From contig NC_089822.1 in NCBI RefSeq assembly GCF_035046505.1, forward strand, positions 116,081,307 through 116,145,306: a stretch of DNA of 64,000 nucleotides. The letters are read 5' to 3'. Numbering within the stretch: the stretch's first letter is position 1; every line of letters begins with the position of its first letter. The DNA comes from Tiliqua scincoides (Eukaryota > Chordata > Lepidosauria > Squamata > Scincidae). Positions 22,901 to 37,900 of this stretch are shown one piece after another. Made by a program: the position numbers and the translations under genes. The notes below the pieces were generated by a model. The model made no database searches. It saw only the letters and a list, made by a program, of their open reading frames with translations, and was not told where the DNA came from.

Positions 22901-25900
22901 CTAAGAGGTAAGCCAGTGTGATTGCTCTCTATTCAATAAGCTGCCAGTCAGCTTCCAGGTGCAATTCAAGGTGCCGGTTATGATCTTCAAAGCTTTATAC
23001 GGTTTGGGGACTAAGGTGGTCCTTTAGGTAAGTATACCTGGTCCCAAAGAACTTGGGTGGTTCACATATCCCCAGAAGCTGCTCCTTGGATAGCGATGGG
23101 ATATGCAAAGGGAACTTTAGTCACAACTCCCTCTTTATAAAATTCTCTTCTTATAAGGTACTGCTTGCACCTACCCAATTTTTCCCAGAGAAGGCAGACA
23201 ACCTTTGTTCTGACGGGGTTCCTTGCTACCCCTTGACTTGTCATTTTGATTTCTTGCTCTCCTGTTTTAATCCTATTGTTTCTGCTGCTTTTGTTTCATT
23301 ACACATTGCTTTAAGTTTTGTATTTGAACTGTCTTGGATCCACTGAGAATAGCAGCATACAAGTCTTCTAGCAGTAGCCCATTTAGATGTTACAAACATC
23401 TGTTACCAGAAAGTTCAGAGTCCTACAGCATTTAGAATGTTTCCACAATAGCATTATTGCTACCAGAAGAAGCAGACACCATTTGAAGAAGCAGTGATGT
23501 TCAACCACTGCAAAGCGGCAGTGGCACACTGACTTGCACAGCACACAGTAGTTGAACACTGCTGCTAACAAAGGCTTGGATCACTTCATTTTGTGACAAA
23601 CATGCCATGAAGGATTCCATCTAGAAGAGAAGGGTTCTATGAGCTGCCCGTAGAAAGTTATTGTAAACTCATTTATATTCTACTATGGAGTTTTGTAAGC
23701 CACCTTCGACATTTGGGAAAGGCAGGATATAAGTTTCTCTAATAAATAATTTCAACTACAAAGATTGTCAAAACTGGTGCCACATGGTGAATGGTCTGCA
23801 GGTGAGCTGTGGGAATTTGAGGGAGGGCCATATATTCGTAGGGCCTTTGGGGGATGTGAGCCTATAATGTCATACACTTTTTCAGAAAACTGTCAAAATC
23901 TGGTGGTGTGCTTTGACAATTTTAGCACCTTCTCATGAGGAATGAAACATTTCTCTGAAACAGCAAGTTCCAAACTATTACCAACTCCTCCAAAATAGGT
24001 AGATGAGCTTCAAGGCAGCAAGTCAATCCACCAACTCAAGATCAATGCATCCCATTCACTCACATTGATTGCAAAACGGGGGGGAGGCAGGGGGCAAGAG
24101 AACCAAAAGCTTCCTAAGGCTACAAATGGACACCCTGGAAGGAGAGAAGCCCAGTCTATCCAGGAATGAACAAAACAATTCCAACTTCCTGCTAGCGCCC
24201 CCCCAAATAAGCAAAGAGTCAAACTTGAAGTTGCTGTGACCACTGCTTGCACGTCTAGAGATCTACATAGGATGCAACTGGTTATAGGCCTGCCAGGCCA
24301 CTGACATTCGATCCAATGAAACTGAGTGGAAAAACACCACACTAAAGCGTTCCACAAGACTACCAAGTAGTGAAAAGGTCAGAAGGGCAGCATTTCACAA
24401 AGCATTTCAACTCCAGGACTGATGTTAGCCTCTCTGGTTTGGCATCTCCAATGACCCAGAGAAGCAGCACAGACTGGTTGAAACTACATTTGAGAATAGC
24501 AGCTCCCAGATTTAAAAGTCGATCAGTGGTTCTCACACTCACATTGGGTGGTCTCACACTGGGACCCTCTTTTTAGAATAAGAATCTCTCAGGACCCACT
24601 AGAGTGATGTCATGACCAGAAGTGACATCATCAAGCAAGAAAATTTTTAACAATCCTAGGCTGCAATCCTACCCACACTTACCCAGGAGAAAGCCCCACT
24701 GACTATCATTGTTAAAAGCATATACATAGTAGCCTGTAAAAACTATAGAGCTGCAAAATTTCTTTAAATGCAGTCATATACCATGGTAGCATCAAGTCTA
24801 GTATATAAAAAATAAAATATTGAAATGAATGGGGACCCACCTGTAATTGGCTCACGACCCACCTAGTGGGTCCCCACCCACAGTTTGAGAAACACTGGTC
24901 TAGAGGCTACTGTTCTCAAATGCAATCTCAACCAGTCTGTGCCTCTTCTCTCAGCAGAGCCAGCAAACCAGAAAGGGGTGCATGTGTATTTTAAATTCAG
25001 CAACACAACAGCGGAAGCAAGAGTGTCTCAACATGTAGATGCAAGATTGAGGATGCACCCAGATACCTGAGCCAAGAAAGGGGGGCTAGGAATGCACTAC
25101 CCACTGCAAGAACACCAAAAATTTCTGTCCAACTCAGCTTTCTGCTCATAGCAAACTGGGTTACCCAACTCACTGTAGACACTGCTGGATTCCTCTTGAC
25201 CCAGTTTCTCCCCCCCCCCCCACATACAATTTAAGTGGCAGTATCAAACCCGAAGCAGTGCCCAGCACAAGCAGAACGCAGATACACCTGCCTCTAAGCT
25301 TTATCATTCTGGACTTGCATTACAGCTACTGCTGGCAACTTAAATTGATCCACACATAGATCAAGATCTATAGATGTGCCCAAACTCTCTACAATTTCAT
25401 ATTTACATAGCAGCATCAAAGTGTGTGGGGGGGGGCCTTTACAGAGTACAGCCAATGAGAGACTTGAACCTCGAAGGCTATGCAACTGTGGCAGACAGGC
25501 AGAAAAAGCAGGGGTAACAAAAGTGAATCAGGTCAAATCAAATGTTCTGCTGCCTAACAGGGAAGACCCAAACAGTACTATGACCCACCAATTACTATGC
25601 TTTTACACAGTACCTGTTCAACCCCACTTGGAGGGGCTGACCTACTGGATTGCGTTCTATAGTGCCTAGTGGAGGCCTACCTAGTGGATTGCATTCTAGA
25701 GCTTTGATTCATCTTGCCTCAGTGATCAGGGTTACACGGCAGCTTAAGCTGCCTTTTAGTCAGGGGCAAATGAGTAAGGGGCTAAGCAAGCAGTTTCCAG
25801 GAAAGGCTGAGAAGCATAACTATCTCATTTGAAGGGCACAATCCTATCCTGCGCTGGAACAGGCAAGCCAAGAGGCATAGGATTGTGGCCAGAAGCTCAG

Positions 25901-28900
25901 CCAGAGGCAAGGGACAACTTTTCCCCTTACCCCAGGGTAAGGGCTGCTGGCCCCTGTGGGTCTCCTCGGATTTGCACTACCTCTGGAGGTGGCACAAGTC
26001 CGAGGAGAGTGGAATGGCTTGAAGTTGCTCCATTCTCCCTGGGAATGGGGATTGGATTCAGCATAACTGCCAGATCCCAGCCCCGCCTCCCTCTCCCTGC
26101 CCACCCACCCTTGGGGCCATTCGCAAGACTTGGCAGGGAAGCCACCACAGAGGCTGGACTCAGCCTCCATGTGTTGGCGCATCTCCTTGTACCAATGCAG
26201 CTTCCTCGTAAGGATGCGCAAACATACTTTATGGCACATTTGCTACCCTCACGGGCCGATGCAAGGGACTTATGTTGGCCCAAGGCACAGTTAGGATTGT
26301 GCCCTAAGAATCCAGGTGGAAAAATCCTAGTCTGCCCAACTCATCCACTTTAGAAAAGCTAAAAGCCATCAATGGTTGAAAGAGGCAGCCCCATCAACGC
26401 AGTCTAGTCCAGGGGTGTCAAACGTAAGGCCCAGAGGCCGGATGCGGCCCGCAGAAGCTTTTTATCTGGCCCTCAGGCTCTCAGCTGCTGAACAGTGCTG
26501 AGGAGTTACTGCTGAAAGGGCAGGCCACTTGAAAATTGGGCTCTCCAATATCTTGAAATATGATCAAGATTTGCGTGTTTTCTGTCATTTGCAGATGAGT
26601 TCCTAAGTGAGAAAAAGTACTTATTTTTTGTTTTGAACTGTTTAATGACATCACTTCCTGCCTAATGACATCACTTCCGGCCCTCAGCAGGCATCATGAA
26701 TGCTATTTGGCCCTCCATATGAAACGAGTTTGACACCCCTGGTCTAGTCAAGAGCCGGCTGGTTATGGGAGCTGGTTAAGCAGTGCTTTGCAGGACAAGA
26801 GACTTCCACCACATGCCTACTGACAAATTAGAGTATTTACAAACAAGGGCTTAGGGTTAGTCTGCTCTATTTACAAATGCTGATGCCAAATGAATTATTT
26901 TAGGTACTGAGAGAAAGCAGCGGGTGGGGAAGGTTGAGATGGTACACGAGGAAGGCACATGAACACAGATCTAGGGATATAAATAGATACTGTATCACCC
27001 TTTTATTAGTTTCTAGCTCTGAGCCAGCTATGCACAAATGGAGTGGGAGCAGCTCAAATGGTCTCTTTCTCCATGAACAGCTTGGATTAAAAAAGCATCT
27101 TGTATTATCAGAAACACTGAACAATTAGAATGAGAGGTCTAAAAAATGTCTCCAAGGAAACAGTTCAGCACCCCCCCTGCCCAAATCCTCTCACCTTTCT
27201 TTGTGGAAGCCAATTCATCCTTCAGTTTCTTGACTTCAGCCTCCAGTGCTCTGTTCTCTTCCTCAGTTCCAGCCCCTTTGAGGTTCACACCCCCTACTTC
27301 TGCCAGCTTCAGGTCCTATTGAGGGAAGAAGAGGTACAGAGGAAGAATTGGGTAAGCAACAGTTTTACAAACATACCCAGACTCACATGGCTGGATGAGT
27401 TCAAATCATAATTTGAAGTGTTTCTCAGGTCTTTAAGTCATGGACTAAAATATGTTGTAGGATCTAGTGCCGATGTTTTGCTTTCAGCTGTGGAAAGCAC
27501 CTTCAGGGGCTACAAAGAATTTGCATCATCTCAGCTGTTAGCTGGCCACCAGTTTAACTGCCAGTTCCTGCTTAAGTTGTTAAAGGCATACTAACAAACT
27601 TTGCCTGTTCATCATTGCTATGTAGGTTTCTCTTTTAATTCTAGTGTATTTAAGTGCTGCCAAGTATTCCTTTCACATGTGGAAAAATCTACATAGGGAC
27701 CACAAATAGGAATGTGATTGCAAGAATAAGGAGCATGAAAGCCATTGCTGCTTAGAACAAATTCAGCAGTGGCAGAGCATGCTGTGAGAACTGGTCACCA
27801 AATAAATTTTAATCAGATGCAAGTTCTTTCCACAATGTAACAATACCACACCAGAATCTATAGGGAGGACACTGAAATTCAAAAACATAACAATATCAAC
27901 AAAAAGAAGACTATCAGCATAAGTAATGCCTGACTTCCAGCATTTAAATACACTAGAATTAAATTTAATTAAAAAATTAAAGTGCTGCAGCACTCCAGGA
28001 TGCCCAGAGGAAGAAGAGTTCTTCCACAACAAGATAACCAAGACAGCAATAGGACACACAACAAGCATCACCTTTGAACAAGGTTGCAATTTTGAATCTT
28101 TGCATACCATTTATAGTTAAAGTTTAAAGAGATATCTCAGCCATTTAAGAGGGTCAAGGCCATCTGCTAATATACTGTAGCAATTAAACTGACTCCATAA
28201 AAACTCTTCTACATGCCTGAGACCACTGTGGAGCTTGGCTTCCCTCTTCAGGATGATCCAAACAGAAGTGCTAGCCTAATGAAGGTTTAAACAGCTGACA
28301 GCACAGGCAAGCCTAAAATTTCTCTGTCCAGGGAAAAAGATTCCTGTATTCTGCAAAGGAAAGTTATGATGCATTTTTATAAGCCTGTGTTTTTGGAAGT
28401 TTCCAAACAATTTTGTTGGCTATGGAACTGGGCTGGCAGGGCTGTGACTCTGTGGAAGCAAACTGTAACCTGAAAAAAGATGCATGAAGAGGGGGCATGG
28501 GGAAGGCTGAAATGGTATCCAGATCTGCACCTTAGTTCCAATCAAAGTCTTAACTCTGAAAGCATGTGGGGTAGTTTCTTCTGTTTTTTCCCCATCATGA
28601 AGGTGAAGGTTTAATGTTCCAAGATGTGGAACTAGAATGCCAGGATTCTGCGGCAGCTACTGGATTTTGCATTGGAGATCTACAGCTGCAACAGATTCCC
28701 AGAAACACTAGAACACTTGGGGGAATAGAGTGTCATTTACTGGCAGGTGAACTGGCGCCCAGTTCAGAAACCCAAGAACCTCAGGCCGGGTGGGGCTCTT
28801 CATGAAGTCGAGCCTCATGCACACTGAAAGCAGCTGCCATCTATACTTGGGTGCCTTAAAGGCTGACTGCAATGGCAGGGACACTCCCAGTCCCTCCCCA

Positions 28901-31900
28901 GCCTCCAGAGATTGTCAATTCTTGTCAGACTACAAGATGCCCTCACCAATTATGGACCCCTGGCAAGGGCCATATGCAGCTCACCCCTGTTGTTTGGCCT
29001 CCCATGCTTTGAACAGTTATGGCTAAATATGACTCCTAATAGAAGTGTTCAGAGTCTTAACTCACTCTAACGTAAATCCTTTTTCAGTACATGAGTGAAG
29101 TGTACCAGGTAGGGCTGGGAAAGCCTCCCCCCTCCCCAAACAGCAGGTAGCACTGAATGAGAAATGAGATTTCAGTACTCATTGTTTTAAGTCATTTCTG
29201 CCCAACATTGCATATATGCAACAGGGACCAAACATGTACACCTGTGAGCCAGGCAAAAATGGGTTTTAAACAAAGTGATTCAAAACGCCAGGAACAGGCT
29301 ACTAGGAGGAGCAGCTGCAATGCAAGTTACTATGCACGCTTGACATTTGCTAGTACAGCAGTCTAGCAGAGTCAAATCATCCACATCGCCTTCCTGGAAA
29401 AACAAGGTCTCAGTTGGAGACCAGCATATTGGTAAGGTTACTGCCATAAAAGGGAAGCCAGCGTATTTAAGTGACAGGCAAAACTGTACAGGATTGCAAT
29501 ACACCAACCAATAAACACATCCATAAATCAAACCCTTCCAAGACTTCAGAGGCTTATTTACATAAGTTTTTAGACATAAATTTTTCCAAAGGTCAAAGCA
29601 GCATACAAAAGTTAAGCACCACAACAAGCAACATTCATATATACTAAAAATATTAAAATCAATGAATTATAGAGGCAAGAAAAGTCTTGCCAAATACATT
29701 TTCTTCCACAGAATTGTGCAAACTAGTGTCCTGGGGTGGGGTGGGGTGAGTGAGTGAGTGAGTGGGGGGGGGGGCTTTGCATTAGTTATTTCCAGTTGTA
29801 GCATGGGAACCACCAAAGTAGCTTGCAGTAAACCATCAAAGTATGCTATTCCAAGTCAAAAATGCTACTGAATGTGCACACACAGGTTCCTGCCTCAATA
29901 TCCAAATGCACAATATTGGGCATTTAGCTCATAGCACAGATATAAGAATTTGTTGCTGAACACAGCATCACTATGTTTTCAGGGCTTAAGAAGCCACTAG
30001 TTTCTAACCACCTTGGTGCAGACAGTATAGATAGAACAGAAATTCTCAAGGTGTGCACTGCAGCACACTCACAGGAGTGCTGTGCAGCCTCTTCTTCCCA
30101 ACTCACCAGGCCAACATCTCATGCTATGTTGCCCTGGCGAGCCAGAAAGAGGCCATGCAATGCCCTGTGAGCGCAAAGGGTGCCATAGCCCCAGTGAGTT
30201 TGGAAACCACTGCTATAGAGATGATACTCCAAAATGCACTCAACTCTGGCATGCCTTATGGATTTTTAGGGCAAATCCTGCAATTACTTTCCCTTCAAAG
30301 CCAGATGGGCTAGAAATTCTTGTTTACATTTACAAGAACAGTTACCCACTTTGACATTATTCATAAGCAAATTTAAGATACTACCCATGTTGCCTTTTGG
30401 AGAGCAGAGATCCCAGGAACCCCTGATAGCCACAATTCCCAACAATCTCACAAGAGCAAATCCAACACCACCACTTGGGCTCTATCTTGATCCTACAGCA
30501 CCATACCTTCTTCAGTTTGTCATTTTCCTCCATGTATTTCTTGGCTGCATCACTGGCTCCTTCTGCCTGTTTCTTGAAGGCTTCGTTGGAAGCCAGAATA
30601 GTGGCCTGCTGAGAGATAAGGGTGATCAGACGTCTCAGAAGGCTGCAAGAGATAGAAACAGAAGCAAATTAGAGCAGGGGCTCTAAGAATTAAGGACTAG
30701 AAACATGGCTTACACATGCACCGGAGACAGGAATCATCTCAGTTCATACAGAAAATCATTGCTTGATACAATATAGCTGTCAGCAAAAGTTGGGCTCAGT
30801 CTCTGGTCCAGTAAGCAGAAATGAATGCCTGAAATGAACAATGGCTGCCTGGATGGTGAAGAGCTATGCTCTAAAAAGCCTGCCTTCCCCAATAATCTTT
30901 TTCATTACAGAGCACAAGCAAGGATAAGGTCTGATGGAAGGACTGGAGTGCTCTAGTCACACATGGAATTCAAATTTAAGTTTAAATCTCTGCTCTGTCA
31001 CAGACTTTTGAATTAACTTTGGGCAAGACAAGCTGTTTTCCTTTCTCTCAAGTTCTCCAGTATGAACACATTAGATAGCCATGCATTTCCCAAGGCTGCT
31101 TTCATACTGAGGAATCTGAGGTGCAAGAAACTTGCTCTGACCAAAGCTAATTGGCAAACAGAACAGCAATCTGAATCCAATTCCTTAAACAACTAGACCA
31201 GTGGTTCTCAAACTGGTGGGAACTGCAGGAGCTGTGGGGAGCCCTCCGCAGCACTCCCCAACTCCTGGAATCATCAGTAAAAGCGGGCACAAAGCACTGC
31301 CGTTTTGCAGGAGGTGCTTTGCGCTCACTTTTATTGCAGATTCCAAGAGTTGAAGAGTGCTGTGGAGGTGCAGAGCTTCCTGCACCTCCTGCAGCTCTAC
31401 ATCCTTCAAAGTAAGTGGAAAGCACACCTCTCAACCCCCCCTTAGCAACACCATCCTGGGGACCGCATCGCTGCCCTAGCCCCTCCCTTGCAAGAACTTA
31501 CTGAGCTCCCTCAGAGTTTGAGAAACGCTGAACTAGACTACTCCAGTCCCCTTACCAGATACAAGTCTGATCACTGGGTTTCATCTCTTATCAGGAAATG
31601 TGCAGTACAATGTCACAAGATGACACAACAGTAATGCATACAAGTGTGTTCCTGGGCAGGCTGAAGAAAAGGCCACCAAGGCGCCAATAGGATATGATCC
31701 TTGATTTCATGTAGATGAGAAAAAAGATTCCTTCTAACAAAGCATCACCTCTAGAGGTGGAAGCACATTCCTACCCAACCCTACCAGCAGCACCCTTAAA
31801 CGACCTTAAACCAGCACCCAACATCAGAGATAGTATCTATTATTGTCTTGTCATCTCTCAGCTTTCCCTTTGCATGTTAACTCAGGGGCCAGATAATGCT

Positions 31901-34900
31901 TTCTAGGGTTTTCCTGCATCTGTCTATTAAAATGCTAGGATCCCAAAGCAAAGCCTGCACTGTTAACTCTGTCAAGATTGGAGACCAGGTGGTTGGTCCA
32001 GGAATAAATGCTTTTCCACCAATCGGCAATCAAGTGACTGATGCCTCTAACATGGTGACTCAGTATTTGAAGGTAGCACTTAAAGTACATAATCCAGAAG
32101 TCAGAGCTCATGAGGCATACTGAAGACCAGCATCCAACCCCACAGCAACTGGCAACAGAACTGCCAGTACAGGCTCTGGGGGAAAACCTTTCAGGACATG
32201 GCTCTAGTTGGTTACAAAGCCATTCAGGTCAAAATCAGTATCTGCGCTTACGAGCCAATGCCATTTCCCCAACTCCATTTTCAAAGGCAAGACACATTAA
32301 CTTTGACTCCAGGTCAATTCTTAGCATCTGCTTAAAGACAGGGTGCTTTTTAAGGGGAAGATCCAACACCGATTTGACTCAACACATTATTTGACTCAAC
32401 ACATTATTTGCCTGCAGAAGGTCAAAGGTTCAGCTCCTGACATCCCAAGGGAAAGATTCAGCAAGCATGACTGAGAAGAGTCACTGTCTGAGACTTTGGA
32501 GAATTTCTAAAAGAAGGTGGTCCACTTAGATTAATACTCACTCAGCCCAATGTAGAAAGGAGGACATGGCTCAAGAGCCCAGGGTGGCCCTGTAGCACAG
32601 ACTCCAATCCCCAGGACACACATGTACCTCAACTTTCTCCCATGCAGGCCAAAGCAAGGACTACACCCCAGTCCCTACACTAGAGTCCTCCTTTACAAGT
32701 TCTACCATGAATCAAGGTGCACAATGAAAGGACAGGCCTGCCAAAGCCTCTGTGGTTGCTTGCATGGGGAAGGAGGGAGCAAGAGAGCCCTTTGCCTCGT
32801 CTTATGCAGAGCAGCTCTGTGCATGGAGCAAACATTGATAGTTAACCTATCCTTACTTACAAGTTTGGCCCACTGAAGAGTTGACAACTAGGATTCTTCA
32901 TCTGGATGCCTATTAAATTTCTTCCCAAAAGTTCAAAATACAAAACCTTTAGGCTATTTTCCTCAGACCTCCCCTATTGCTCAATTGCTCTTCCCCTCCC
33001 CTTGGGCCTAGATATTCAGCCTATTGCTTCTAGTCCTGTCACCAAAGGCTTCCTTCCAATCAAGACACATATACATAGCCTTCATCTCTCCACTTCTAAA
33101 GGGAGAAGCTGCTTTCAATTGTGAAAGGTGGTTTAAGTTAAAAAAGTTAATACCAAGTTTAAGAAGTCCATTGGCATGAAATTACTGTCACGTGGCAAGA
33201 TTTATACAACCCAATGACTGCTTGACTTCCCCAAGGAAAAAATGTCATCTTGGAGCTATCAGAAAAGAGAGACAAGGCAGCAGGACACAAATGCCAGAAC
33301 CACCCGTATGCTCAGCCTTGCTGTGTCAACAACAGTAGTCTGATCACTGCCACAGGACCACTAACTGACCTGCATGGCAGCCATGGACTGGCTTGCTGGC
33401 CAAGGGAGGAGACAAAAGTGCAAGACATAGCTGGAGGAAACCACTGTAAGGGTTATCAGCAGGAGTATCATGAAGCAAATACAAAAAAAAGGAGGCAAAA
33501 TAATCAAACTAGCCCACGTCTCTCCAAAAAAGATAAGCCCAAGGCAGGATGGTTGCAGTTATCCTCCAGCAAAAGACTACCCTGTGTTTAGGAAAGCTTC
33601 TTTTGACTAAAAGTCACATACAGGTCCAACCTTGTTATACATTTTTTTATACAACCTTGTTTTTTATACAACCTTGTTATACATATACATTATAAGTATT
33701 TTTTATACATGGGATTTTTTTATACATAGATTTGACTCAACACGAATGGCCACTGCAAATGGGAAGGAATGTGCTGATTCCTGGAGAAGGGGAAAAAACA
33801 TTCCTTTAAAATCACATTTTAAAAAACTGCTTTTCTTACTGTTGTAGAGAGAGTCATGCAAGCGATCATTCCATTCTTTAGCTGAGCCAGGCAAAGGCAA
33901 GAGGGCCTTTGCTTTTCTAATTGCTGGCAGTAAGTAAAGCTGTTTTTAAACCACAGTTGTAAAGGGACACACTTTTAATTTATTTAACACATTTTATGGT
34001 ATCAGCAGAGAGTCCCAAAATCAAACCTCTGCAGATGTTGAGACACGACATTATTCCATTAGAAGCAATGGAGGGGCAAAAAACCTGGAAATGAGTCTTT
34101 AAATCTATTTTTCTACTTTATCTACTGATTTTTTTTAATCCACTAGAGGTTCCAGAACAGAACCCCAGTGGATAACCTGTATTTCCAATTACTGTCTTAA
34201 ACGACTGACTAGACTACTAGAAAAGTGCAACAATGCCTTAGATCAGAGATTCTTAACAAGGGGTATCCATACCCCTTGACGGTACAGGAACCAAACGATG
34301 GGGATATGGGACTTGATCTCTGAACAATTAAAAGATTGTTATATACATTGAGACATTCTTTTCTAGCTGTAAATATGTAAAATAAAACCAAGATATTGAC
34401 TCTGGTAACATATTGGGCAATCCATTACAGACAGGTCTGTAATCATACAGGCTGAAAACCCCTGCCTTAGATGAACTTCCACAAGTGAGATTTAGGCAAG
34501 GGACCCTGCCTTGGTTCCATTCCTCAGCAACTAGAGATGCTGAACCATCTACAAAGGAAACCACAACTGCAAGCCCATTCAGCCCCCTCCTTAACAGTCA
34601 CACAGAGACAGAGAGAGCTGTAAAGGGAAGTCACAGCTCATCTCCACTCCAGCAAGCACTGTGGGCAGACTGCCGATTTACAATGCACAGGCATTGTTGA
34701 GCCCTTTTGTCAGCTGTCTCATCTAGTCAACAGCAGCTGATAGTTAAACCACAGAACTGAACAGGCAGTCTTGGAGTAGACATCAAATTTCTGTGGTCCG
34801 TTCTCAGTGCCAAAAAGAATACAATTCAATTGTTCAGTTGGGCCAAGCCACACCCACTGACAAAAGGCTAGAGAATTAATACCAAACACAACTGCCCTCT

Positions 34901-37900
34901 ATATGAAAAGGGGAAGCATTTGACAGTTTAAGACAGTGACACTGATACTGTAGTTTCTAGAAGGGAGTTAGGCGAGCCCAAGCCTTCCGCCAGACTGAGA
35001 AGTTCCTACTATAATTCCATGTGCAGAAAACCTGTTCAGTTGCGTAAGCAAGCAATACCTACTCCAAGATATTTCCAATTTGGTGCGTGCAGGTCTAATT
35101 TCTCTTAAGCTCTGGTTCAATACGAACATTGCTGCTATTCTTGTCTCCATGAATTAACTGGGGCAACCCGCTTTTCAATAAGATACTCTTGGCCTGCCAC
35201 CTTGTGGGTGGTAGAAGCACAGCAGCCCAGTTCAGCCACCATCTCCTTCAATCCATAGTTTTGCAGTTCAAAAAAATGAACAGAATTATAGCAGAATTGG
35301 CTACTACTGATCTCTAGACCAGATTGCAAGCAAAGTGATTAGTAGGCCCTTATACCTAACAATCAGGAATTGGAGTGATGTGGCTATGTGTACACTTGCA
35401 GAACCGGTCAACAATACTATTCTTTAATGCTCTGCTTCCTTCCTTGGAGTGGCTCTACAGCAAAGTAGCTACAGCAGATTAACACACAATCAAGAGCACC
35501 ACAAAGATGTACGAATGTGTGATATGAGCTAGATATAACCCACCAATGAGATATAACCGACCAATGAATCATACAAAACAAAACCCGGAAGTGAAGCACC
35601 TTGCTATCATTTTCAAGTGCCACTCTACCCCAAGGTGGTGGCTTGGGGGCATTTCTTCTCTGTAGTGGCACCACAACTATGGAATTCCCTTCCAGGGGAA
35701 TTAAGAACTACTCCCTCCCTCATGACTTTTTGGCAAGGGCTCAAACACACCTGTTTTGTCTAGCATTTGGTTGATGGGTGGATGTTTGCGCCTCTGCAAG
35801 TGCTATGGTTTGACTTCTTCTCTGGATTAATTTGTGTGTTGTTCCCCCTGTTGGCTTGACATTGTGTGTTGGTTTTGCTTTGTTTTGTGTGGTTAATGTT
35901 TGTGTTTAGCGCTGGAACTGATGTTTTGATGCTTTGTTTTGATTTTTTAACTTATTGTGTTACGTTGTACATAACAGAGCATTTTAAGCCACCTTGGACA
36001 TGAGAAAGTATGAGGAAGATGGGATATAAATTTTTCAGATAAGTATCTTGACAGCAAGCAATATATACTTACCACTTTTGACACCAAATCCTACCTGTTT
36101 TTATAGCAGTTAACTTCCATCCCTCAGGAAGACTGTGCCAATTTGTTTGACACATAACCTCTGCAGAGGACTCCTGTTTCCTCAGAACACTTTGAGAACC
36201 AATATTTACACACTAAGGCACAATTATCACTTCAATCCAAAGATTGAATTCAACATGATTAAGTTTCTAAGCCTCCAGAATCTCTCAATGGCCAACTTTG
36301 CTAAAGAAGGTCAAGTTTTCTAGACTTTCGCTAAAGCCCATATTGTTACGTATCCTAAAATGGCTGAATGAGAAATGGCAGTGTTCCGTTTATATACAGA
36401 TAGGTGAAGAGGTGCAGCAGACTAATATCTCAAGTTGATGTTTCACATGGTACAACATGAGCATCGTTATGGCAGTGTTAAGAGGAATCAGAAATGGGTC
36501 ATCACCTCACACAGTTAAAAGAATCTTAGTCCACAGGCTAAAGATGCAGAGCAACAGTTGTTAAGAAAGCTTATGACATTCTTTTAGGATCAGGTTACTC
36601 AGAAACAACAAATTTCAGTTTGGTTTAACCACACAGAAGAAATTACGGTTTCTTGCAACACCCCACTATCACACCAAGCAAGTCCTTCCTTGCCAAAGTA
36701 TTCCTCCAAGCCTGAGAGCCCCAAGCAAAGACTTGTGAGGTCTCAAAGTCTCCTGGAGAGTTTGGAAACCTCTGGCCTCGGTGCAGACAGTGCCTTGCAA
36801 AAATCAGGGCATAGTGCAAACCATCCAGCCAAATGGTGATGCAAGACAACCAAACAAGCCAGCAGAGGGAGGTATCAAGGTCTGCCTACAGGCTGCTCCC
36901 CACAAAAGAGGTCTCCTCAATGGAGACACATGGGCACAACATGGCAAACTCTTTGCCACCATCTGCAGGAATGACATTAAGCCCTCCCCCCCAAATAAAT
37001 ACACTCTGGTCTCATTAAGAACTTGGTACTAGGGATGATGTAGCTTGGTTGTAGCTACTGCGCTGTTACCCTGAGAGCTCTGTGCTTCTTTCCAGTGCCT
37101 CCTGACCCTTGCCAGCATCCTGTAGAATCTATTCTGAAAAGCACAACCTGCCAGGTACTCACAAGGCCATCAACAAGGAGAAGCCAGCAATGTAGAGGTT
37201 TCGCTGGGCTCTGAAGAGCTTCATATGAAAATGCTCCACTGCTCCAGGGTTGTTCTGCAGGTTTACTTTCTCTGTCACATCGTCATATTTCCGGATCTCA
37301 CGAATAGCATCTGCAAGACAATGAAAGTTCTTCATACCCTGAGAGTCTATCTGAAAGCCAAACATGAGTGAAGCTCCAATCTCACCCATTGCTGTGAACG
37401 TTAGCTATTGCTTTTTATTCCAAGCATTTTCATTGCCGTAGCAACCTTGCCTGCTAGTTGGTGTTGGAATGAAGATAAGCAGGGGCTAGGAATTTAGCAA
37501 CCAGCACTACTCCCATCCCCCTTTCACCCATTAAACCAAGAAAACTGCTGCTGCAACCCAAAGCTAGAGAGTTCCAGATACGAGGTCACCTTGGGAAATC
37601 TCCATCCCAGTTGTAAAGAAGGCAGAACCTTTCCCTGGAAAGAAACACCAGGCATTTGTGATGTCGGAAGCCAGGGCAAACCACCTCCCACTTTAAATGG
37701 ACATACAGAAAGTTTCTTAAAAGGGTTTAAGTTACACAAAATGTTATGAGGAAAAAAACAAAACAAGTCAATTTTAAGGAATAGGCAAAAATGTGGATCT
37801 GGGTAAAAGGGGGACACAGAGGTTCAAAGGCAAGCTAACACTTTCCCTACCATATATAAACTCAGTCCTGGATCCAGTTCTGGTCGCCACATCTCAAAAG

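Larger units (their letters stand above)
22628..27194 (-). other. BCAP31: BCAP31 intron 6
   Basis: 4567 bp, rich in elements: L2-like LINE fragments, two nested inverted structures, a CAATCCTA-family element and a hAT-type element. A long G run occurs nearby at about 22719-22732. Confidence 0.85.
27316..30506 (-). other. BCAP31: BCAP31 intron 5
   Basis: 3191 bp. A gagt microsatellite with a G run lies at 29745-29774, and a possible hAT-type remnant at 30037-30212. Nothing else recognised. Confidence 0.85.
30643..37162 (-). other. BCAP31: BCAP31 intron 4
   Basis: 6520 bp with two hAT-type elements and an L2-like 3' end. Small AT-rich tandem repeats lie near 32373-32410 and 33628-33735. No host exon found. 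Confidence 0.85.

Noticed and set aside
25829-26353. 174-codon plus-strand frame
   Set aside because: Coincides with the terminal-inverted-repeat element 25833-26306; non-coding elsewhere in the family.
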